A stretch of DNA of 11,575 nucleotides, from NCBI GenBank assembly GCA_903970355.1, contig CAJCIF010000197.1:1-11575 (forward strand), read 5' to 3'. Source of the stretch: Actinomycetota bacterium (lineage in GTDB: Bacteria > Cyanobacteriota > Vampirovibrionia > Obscuribacterales > Obscuribacteraceae). Below the pieces are notes generated by a model. It ran no database searches, was not told the origin of the DNA, and saw only the letters and a list, made by a program, of their open reading frames with translations. Position numbers and translations under genes: made by a program. Positions 7,350-11,575 of this stretch are shown piece after piece; within the stretch, counting starts at the first letter, position 1; every line of letters begins with the position of its first letter.

Positions 7350-7742
7350 CTAGTCCTTATGTTTTGTCACTTTCTTCGTTTTGAGATTGACGTCGTAAAA
7401 TCCGAAAGTTACTTCGTGTTCCGGCATGTCTTCCAAAACGTGCACCACATAAATTTTGCCATAATGCTGTTCAATGCGCCAGGCAGGTCGACCTTCTGTT
7501 TTGGGATTCGTGCCGTTTGGTCCTTTGAATTCGCTCAGCCATTGTTTGACATCGTTCTCTTTATTAACAAGATTGATTGCTTCGTCTTCCGATTTCGCAG
7601 CCTCTTGTTCGGCTTCGGTTTTGGTTGGCGACTTGGTTGCTGGTGCCTTGGTTGCTGGCGATGATTTACCACTTTCATTGGCGAGCGACACTTGGCTGGT
7701 TATTAAACCAGCAACAAGAACAATGAAAATTCGAACTGGCAT
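7350..7742 (-). CDS. Small exported protein with a PepSY-like C-terminal domain; function unknown
   Basis: The 130-aa product begins with a Sec signal peptide (about 1-21, cleavage after SLA). A Lys/Thr/Pro/Ala-rich linker (about 24-50, repeated PATK units) follows, then a compact domain (about 53-127). That domain ends GKIYVVHVLEDMPEHEVTFGFYDVNLKTKKV, a run of beta-strands with the 'Y.V...(D/N)..T..V' rhythm of PepSY-like domains, which often occur in secreted regulators or inhibitors. The match is weak and given as a resemblance only. The ATG follows the TGA stop of the upstream gasdermin-like gene with no gap (TGAATG), so the two are almost certainly translationally coupled. Role with its neighbours is unknown. 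Confidence 0.75.
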   Translation of the reverse strand: MPVRIFIVLVAGLITSQVSLANESGKSSPATKAPATKSPTKTEAEQEAAKSEDEAINLVNKENDVKQWLSEFKGPNGTNPKTEGRPAWRIEQHYGKIYVVHVLEDMPEHEVTFGFYDVNLKTKKVTKHKD

Positions 7743-8474
7743 TCACGCTACCGCTACCGGTTCGGGAACGGCATCTGGCAGTAAATCAAATTCAATAAAT
7801 TGGCCGCGTTTCAGATTGAGCGTTTCGGATAGATTCTCCGGCAAATGTCCATTCTTTTCCAATTTGATCAAATGGAACACAATGGCGAACACGAGCGGGT
7901 CACCACTATCGATTTCGAGATTCGACTCGCCGCCAAGTATAGTTATCTTTGAAGTGCTATAGGTCGTTGTCACCACATATAGTTCTTCTTCCAAATTGCT
8001 ATTGCCCAGATGTTTGTAATCGGCTTTCGTAAAATCGAAGCTCTTGCCTTTCATGGCTCTTTCGAGATAGCTTAGATCCACAGTGCGTTTTGTTACAGGT
8101 TGACCTAACTCAATGGAAACTCTTTCTTCGGCTGAGAGCTTCTTGGAAATTTTATCGGAAGTTTCCGGAAGCATTTCATTAAGGAATGGCTTTGCCACGG
8201 CAACGGCTTCAGTACCGTTGAGTATCCGGGTTCGGAATCCGGTTTGCGCTGGCGGTGCCACCATACTTGAAGTAATAGATGGCAACGAGATGAACTCGAA
8301 CGCTGACCTTAAGCAACCAATCGGAACCAGACTACTATTACTCGAACTCATTGAGTAGAGTTGGAATGGCTGAACGTGAGGGCGTGGCGCGTGCACAGGC
8401 ACTGCCTTAAACTCTTCGCGAATCAGATTGTCGAGGGGATCTTCGTTTTTGCATGGTAGTGAAATGATAGGCAT
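7743..8474 (-). CDS. Gasdermin-like pore-forming protein candidate (bacterial gasdermin, bGSDM-like)
   Basis: This 243-aa protein has no signal peptide or membrane helix. Its pattern resembles bacterial gasdermins, which are latent cytoplasmic proteins that form large membrane pores after a protease removes a short C-terminal peptide. Visible points, from memory of the family rather than an alignment: an early strand with 'hxxhPxPxxxxxPhxLh' (FKAVPVHAPRPHVQPFQLY, 22-40); GFRTRILNG (79-87); RVSIEL (118-123) before TVDLSYLERAMKG (131-143); an acidic turn leading to EEELYVVTTTYSTSKITIL (162-180); and PLVFAIVFHLIKLEKNG (193-209). Length fits. Cys8 could be the N-terminal palmitoylated cysteine found in studied members, and the last residues (FDLLPDAVPEPVAVA) could be the inhibitory tail. 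No protease is encoded next door, which is unusual. A strong AGGAG lies before the ATG. It heads a three-gene leftward operon. It could also be an unrelated beta-rich family. Confidence 0.45.
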   Translation of the reverse strand: MPIISLPCKNEDPLDNLIREEFKAVPVHAPRPHVQPFQLYSMSSSNSSLVPIGCLRSAFEFISLPSITSSMVAPPAQTGFRTRILNGTEAVAVAKPFLNEMLPETSDKISKKLSAEERVSIELGQPVTKRTVDLSYLERAMKGKSFDFTKADYKHLGNSNLEEELYVVTTTYSTSKITILGGESNLEIDSGDPLVFAIVFHLIKLEKNGHLPENLSETLNLKRGQFIEFDLLPDAVPEPVAVA

Positions 8475-8707
8475 AAGCTCTCCTCGCGGGCGAATAGCGA
8501 TCCTAGACCGCCGTCCGGGTGGTCTTGAGTGATTCCTTCGCCTTTATATTAGCTTAGCAATTCCCTCATGTGAGCATGGAATTTGAGTTTCGACAAAAAG
8601 CTTGATACTACGAATCTTAGAGATTTTTCAAAATCTGTGCTGTTAAACTTATTACCGCAAAACTAATTCGTACCTTATAACTGCCTTTTTGATCGGGTAA
8701 TTAAGCA
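8475..8707. other. Divergent intergenic region between the gasdermin-like operon and the IPT/TIG gene
   Basis: The 233-bp spacer must hold the promoters of both divergent units. Leftward elements are the AGGAG ribosome site (8480-8484 region), the inverted repeat at 8505-8525 and the AT-rich TAATATAAA box. Rightward, TATAAC lies about 30 nt before the IPT/TIG gene without a convincing -35. The AT-rich stretch 8580-8700 holds no recognisable gene or structured RNA. Confidence 0.4.
8505..8525 (-). promoter_or_regulatory. Inverted repeat in the leader of the gasdermin-like operon
   Basis: On the minus strand the arms AGACCACC and GGCGGTCT (one wobble or mismatch) enclose a 5-nt loop, about 31 nt before the start codon and upstream of the AGGAG ribosome site. 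There is no following T-tract, so it is not a classical terminator. It could be an RNA leader hairpin or a protein operator. A possible -10 region, TAATATAAA (8551-8543), lies just upstream, which would place the repeat right at or after the transcription start. Confidence 0.4.
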
Positions 8708-9640
8708 ATGAAAATCAGCCGTGCTTTCCTTCTGTCTTCGCTTTTCATTCTGCCCTTCTTCGCCGGTGCAGCCTTAGCAGATGATCCACCTCCAATCACG
8801 CTTGCTCAATCGAAGGTGTTTACGGCTTCATCAGATAAAGAACAACACTTTGCAGACTCTATCAATTTGCAAAACGGACAAGACAAACTTCATCTGACCC
8901 TCACGTACACAGACGGTTCAGATTCGAGCCCTTCATTTAAATGGATTCGAATTGCTTCGCCGAGTATGAACTATGTCACAGAAGCACAATTTGCCGACAA
9001 AAAGGTTTTGGCCATTGATGTGACGGGAGAGCTTGCAAATGATGGCAATCAGTTATTGGTAACGGCTGCAGGTCCAGTTGGTGCCACCTTTTCTTGGAAG
9101 TTAACGACCCCTCAGCCTCGAATAACAGGAGTGAATCCTGCTACGGTAAATTCCGGTAGTCACGTTGTAATATCTGGGCATAACTTTTGTCCTGATGTAG
9201 CAAACGACACCGTCACAGTTGACGGACAGAACTTTACAGTCACCGATGCCACGCCACACAATCTTGTTGTGAAAATTCCTCAACAATTCAAGGGCGGGAC
9301 CGTTGAGGCAAAGGTGAAGGTTGCTGGGCTAGATGCCGGTACGGCAAAATTCACCATCCAGTCAGTGCCCTTTCTAAAAAGCGTAGACAGCGCCTGGGTT
9401 GCAGCCGGTGCACCTTTCACAATTACAGGCAGCAACTTCGGAACGAACAAAAGTCTTGTGCAAGTCTGGGTTGGACCATATGAAGCTAATGTCACCGCCG
9501 TAACACCAACCTCCATAACGGCTGTCAGTCCGCTCATTTACATTGAAAAACCAATGGGCTTCTACCAACCGCTCAAGGTTATTGTTAACGGAGTCAAAGC
9601 TTCCAATCAATTGACGATCAGTACAAGCGGTAATTTGTAA
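8708..9640 (+). CDS. Exported protein with two IPT/TIG (immunoglobulin-like) domains
   Basis: The 310-aa product has a clear Sec signal peptide (about 1-24, cleavage ALA-DD). A first region (about 30-132), predicted beta-rich, is not recognised. Two IPT/TIG domains follow. The first (about 137-218) opens [24 protein letters not shown]. The second (about 221-306) opens [25 protein letters not shown]. Both show the family pattern 'P.I..v.P....aG..vtI.G.nF' and end in V.V.G strands. Such domains are found in cell-surface and exported proteins that bind sugars, proteins or matrix. There is no C-terminal anchor, sorting signal or enzyme domain, so a secreted or periplasmic binding or structural role is likely. 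It is transcribed alone, divergent from the gasdermin-like operon, and 89 bp upstream of ispG. Confidence 0.88.
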   Translation: MKISRAFLLSSLFILPFFAGAALADDPPPITLAQSKVFTASSDKEQHFADSINLQNGQDKLHLTLTYTDGSDSSPSFKWIRIASPSMNYVTEAQFADKKVLAIDVTGELANDGNQLLVTAAGPVGATFSWKLTTPQPRITGVNPATVNSGSHVVISGHNFCPDVANDTVTVDGQNFTVTDATPHNLVVKIPQQFKGGTVEAKVKVAGLDAGTAKFTIQSVPFLKSVDSAWVAAGAPFTITGSNFGTNKSLVQVWVGPYEANVTAVTPTSITAVSPLIYIEKPMGFYQPLKVIVNGVKASNQLTISTSGNL

Positions 9641-9661
9641 CTCGTAATCGGCGACCGAAGT

Positions 9662-9690
9662 TTGCACAAGCAAGTCAGGGTCTGTGCTAT
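9662..9690 (+). promoter_or_regulatory. Candidate promoter of ispG
   Basis: TTGCAC (9662-9667) and TGCTAT (9685-9690) are 17 nt apart in the 89-bp gap before ispG, giving a start near 9697 and a leader of about 33 nt. The -10 is imperfect; TATTGT at 9688-9693 is an alternative with poor spacing. Read-through from the IPT/TIG gene is also possible, as no terminator is seen between them. Confidence 0.3.
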
Positions 9691-9729
9691 TGTGGCTCAG
9701 AGTGTTCTTTTCGGCTTAATGAAACAGAA

Positions 9730-11013
9730 ATGCCAGCGATACAAAGAAGACGATCTTACCGCGTAAAAGTAGGCGACAAGTTTATTGGGGGCAACGAGCC
9801 CATACTTGTTCAGTCCATGACGAATACGCCTACAGAAGATGTCACTGCCACTGCTCAACAAGTTAAAGAATTGTGGGAGAGCGGTTCTGAGATCGTTCGC
9901 ATCACTGTAAATACTCGCGAAGCCGCAGCTGCAGTCCCGAAAATTGTTACCGAATTGGAGAAGTCGGACGTTAACGTTCCGCTTGTTGGTGACTTCCATT
10001 TCAATGGACACCTTCTCCTGACTGAATATCCCGACTGTGCAAAACTGCTGGCGAAATACCGTATAAACCCTGGAAATGTCGGTAGGGGTGAACGTCACGA
10101 TCCAAACTTCAGTCGCATGGTTGAAGCTGCGCTCAAGTGGAACAAGCCGGTGCGCATCGGCGTTAACTGGGGTTCTTTGGATCAAGATTTGCTCGCCAGA
10201 ATGATGGACGAAAACGCAAAATTGGCAGAACCACTTGATGCGCATGCTGTCTTAATTGAGGCCATTGTGCAAAGTGGCGTAGAATCTGCTCACCTCGCTG
10301 AATCGTATGGCATGCCGAGAGATGGTATCGTCCTTAGTGCCAAAGTCTCGAATGTTCAAGATGTGATTGAAGTTTACCGACGCCTGGCTTCGCGATGCGA
10401 ATATGCATTGCACCTGGGCCTTACGGAAGCAGGCATGGGTGATAAAGGTATTGTCGCTTCAACCGCTGCCCTTTCAACATTGCTTATGGATGGCATTGGC
10501 GACACTATTCGAGTAAGCATCACACCAAAAGTCGGTGACAACCGAACGCGTGAAGTTGAAATTTGCCAACATATTTTGCAATCTCTGGATTTGCGATCTT
10601 TCACCGCGCAAGTTACTGCCTGCCCTGGATGTGGCCGTACCACAAGCACCGTTTTTCAAGAGTTGGCTAGTGATATTCAAGAACACCTCGTTAAGCAGCG
10701 CGCCATTTGGAAAGAAACGTATCCGGGTGCAGAAGAACTGAAAGTGGCGGTGATGGGTTGCATCGTCAACGGACCGGGAGAGTCGAAGCATGCGAATCTT
10801 GGCATCTCGTTGCCGGGAACCTTCGAGGAGCCGAAAGCACCGGTCTATGTCGATGGGAAGCTGCTGACGACGCTTAAGGGCGATCGCATCGTCGAAGAGT
10901 TTCAAGTGATTGTCGACGAATACGTCCAGAAGCGGTACGGCGCGGGCGGGGCCGGCCGCCACGAGTCTCTCGGGACCAGCGTCGAAGCGCCACTGTTCGC
11001 TGTGCTGAATTAG
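9730..11013 (+). CDS. ispG: 4-hydroxy-3-methylbut-2-en-1-yl diphosphate synthase (IspG/GcpE), MEP pathway
   Basis: The 427-aa cytoplasmic iron-sulfur enzyme converts MEcPP to HMBPP in the penultimate step of the MEP isoprenoid pathway. The N-terminal TIM-barrel domain starts [28 protein letters not shown] and includes FHFNGHLLL (89-97) and RINPGNVG (111-118). The C-terminal domain carries the [4Fe-4S] ligands in TACPGCGRT (Cys298, Cys301) and [11 protein letters not shown] (Cys344), with catalytic-type Glu351. It is a complete two-domain enzyme of the usual bacterial length, without the extra middle domain of some lineages. The ATG at 9730 lacks a strong ribosome site, but the N-terminus matches family starts. 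From about codon 337 the DNA becomes GC-richer, with C/G-ending codons, and the tail [24 protein letters not shown] (404-427) is not typical of the family. The enzyme call is secure; a uniform origin of the gene is not. Confidence 0.97.
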   Translation: MPAIQRRRSYRVKVGDKFIGGNEPILVQSMTNTPTEDVTATAQQVKELWESGSEIVRITVNTREAAAAVPKIVTELEKSDVNVPLVGDFHFNGHLLLTEYPDCAKLLAKYRINPGNVGRGERHDPNFSRMVEAALKWNKPVRIGVNWGSLDQDLLARMMDENAKLAEPLDAHAVLIEAIVQSGVESAHLAESYGMPRDGIVLSAKVSNVQDVIEVYRRLASRCEYALHLGLTEAGMGDKGIVASTAALSTLLMDGIGDTIRVSITPKVGDNRTREVEICQHILQSLDLRSFTAQVTACPGCGRTTSTVFQELASDIQEHLVKQRAIWKETYPGAEELKVAVMGCIVNGPGESKHANLGISLPGTFEEPKAPVYVDGKLLTTLKGDRIVEEFQVIVDEYVQKRYGAGGAGRHESLGTSVEAPLFAVLN

Positions 11014-11160
11014 CCAGTTCGAGATTGAGCGGCTCCGTTGCGCAGCGGCACATCGCGTTCAACGCCTCAATCCCATTCCGCTGATTTATAGCCAGGGTTT
11101 AACAAGTTTTCTATTGACTTCCATGCGCGGCGCGGCCTAACCTCTTCACGAGGCGAACAA
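11014..11160. other. Spacer between ispG and the radical SAM gene, with a candidate promoter
   Basis: This 147-bp spacer has TTGACT (11114-11119) and TAACCT (11138-11143) 18 nt apart, followed by GAGG at 11150-11153 just before the ATG at 11161. The set is a plausible promoter and ribosome site for the radical SAM gene. A near-palindrome CCGTTGCGCAGCGG (11035-11048) follows the ispG stop but has no T-tract, so no terminator is claimed. Confidence 0.4.
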
Positions 11161-11575
11161 ATGGCGAATATCGCGCGCACCGCTCGTACGCTTTTCCCGA
11201 TTCTTCAGCCGTCGACAACCGGCCTCGCCCGTATGGCAGCGGAGGCTTCCCACGTAGCCGACGGCCATCAGATCGAGTTTCGTGCGCTCGAGGTGCGGTC
11301 GATCCTGAACAAGACCACTTCGCGGCGCAGGCTTTCGCTCGCCTGGTCGATCAACCCGTACCGAGGCTGCGAGTTTGCCTGCCGCTACTGCTATGCACGC
11401 TATACCCACGAGTTCCTCGGACCGGAATATCGCGACCCCGCGCTTTTCGAACGGCTCATCTTTCTTAAGGAGAACGCCGCGTGGCTGCTCGAACAGGAGC
11501 TCCGCACCCATGTGCCCACTGAGGAGATCGCGCTTGGGACAGCGACCGACCCTTATCAGCCCATCGAGCGAAGCG
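11161..11575 (+). CDS. Radical SAM protein, SPL/Rv2578c-like, 3' part outside the window
   Basis: The frame opens at ATG 11161, behind a GAGG ribosome site, and stays open to the window end (138 codons). Residues 60-85 include WSINPYRGCEFACRYCYARY, with Cys70, Cys74 and Cys77 as the CxxxCxxC motif that binds the radical SAM [4Fe-4S] cluster. THEFLG follows, and later GTATDPYQPIE (126-136). This combination is typical of the spore-photoproduct-lyase-like group annotated 'Rv2578c/PA0069 family radical SAM protein', whose reaction is not established. The preceding REFRALEVRSILNK-like stretch (39-51) also fits. Base composition is GC-rich (near 60-65% by count over 11,221-11,340), unlike genes left of about 10,700. 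The minus-strand frame overlapping it is an artefact of this composition. True spore photoproduct lyase is unlikely in this setting. Confidence 0.9.
   Translation, partial: MANIARTARTLFPILQPSTTGLARMAAEASHVADGHQIEFRALEVRSILNKTTSRRRLSLAWSINPYRGCEFACRYCYARYTHEFLGPEYRDPALFERLIFLKENAAWLLEQELRTHVPTEEIALGTATDPYQPIERS

Noticed and set aside
7359..7962. Two plus-strand open frames across the exported gene and the gasdermin-like gene
   Set aside because: They are Phe/Cys- or Ser-rich shadow translations without ribosome sites; the minus-strand genes are coupled and have better signals.
9697..10245. Minus-strand open frame of 182 codons inside ispG
   Set aside because: It overlaps the conserved barrel domain of ispG and shows no domain or start signal of its own.
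11035..11048. Near-palindrome CCGTTGCGCAGCGG after ispG as a terminator
   Set aside because: The stem is short, there is no loop of normal size and no T-tract follows.
11146..11511. Minus-strand open frame of 121 codons over the right end
   Set aside because: It is antisense to the radical SAM gene and arises from GC-rich codon bias; the plus frame has the CxxxCxxC motif.

Overview
The window is 11,575 bp of bacterial chromosome or metagenomic contig. Most of it has moderate GC (roughly 45-50% by eye) with AT-leaning third codon positions. Exported and envelope proteins, a diderm-type RND efflux operon, an MshEN-like fragment and small helical repeat proteins suggest a Gram-negative-type environmental bacterium. 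The mix recalls Vampirovibrionia/Obscuribacterales or Acidobacteria, but this is a guess from gene style, not a placement. From about 10,740 onward GC and codon use shift to a clearly GC-richer style, starting inside the 3' end of ispG, so the right end may come from another lineage by recombination or by chimeric assembly.

Layout. 1-342 (-): 5' part of a gene with an MshEN-like domain, with a candidate promoter just upstream. 524-1186 (-): TetR/AcrR repressor, divergent from 1362-4556 (+) RND inner-membrane pump, 4575-5963 (+) periplasmic adaptor and 5960-6580 (+) a small exported two-repeat helical protein. Two copies of a TetR-type operator motif lie between the divergent genes, so this looks like a self-contained, repressor-controlled efflux operon. 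It has no outer-membrane channel gene of its own. 6599-6693: a composite palindromic repeat between convergent genes; it supplies the stop codon and last ten or so residues of the gene at 6660-7337.

8474-6660 (-): three tightly packed genes, read right to left. They are a 243-aa protein whose pattern strongly resembles bacterial gasdermins (pore-forming cell-death proteins), a 130-aa exported PepSY-like protein, and a COG1926-type phosphoribosyltransferase. The gasdermin-like protein is the most interesting object here. It has no adjacent protease, which is unusual for that family, and the assignment rests on pattern recognition and needs a structural check.

8708-9640 (+): exported protein with two IPT/TIG domains. 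9730-11013 (+): ispG of the MEP isoprenoid pathway, with all Fe-S cysteines. 11161-11575 (+): 5' part of a radical SAM protein of the SPL/Rv2578c type, cut by the window end.
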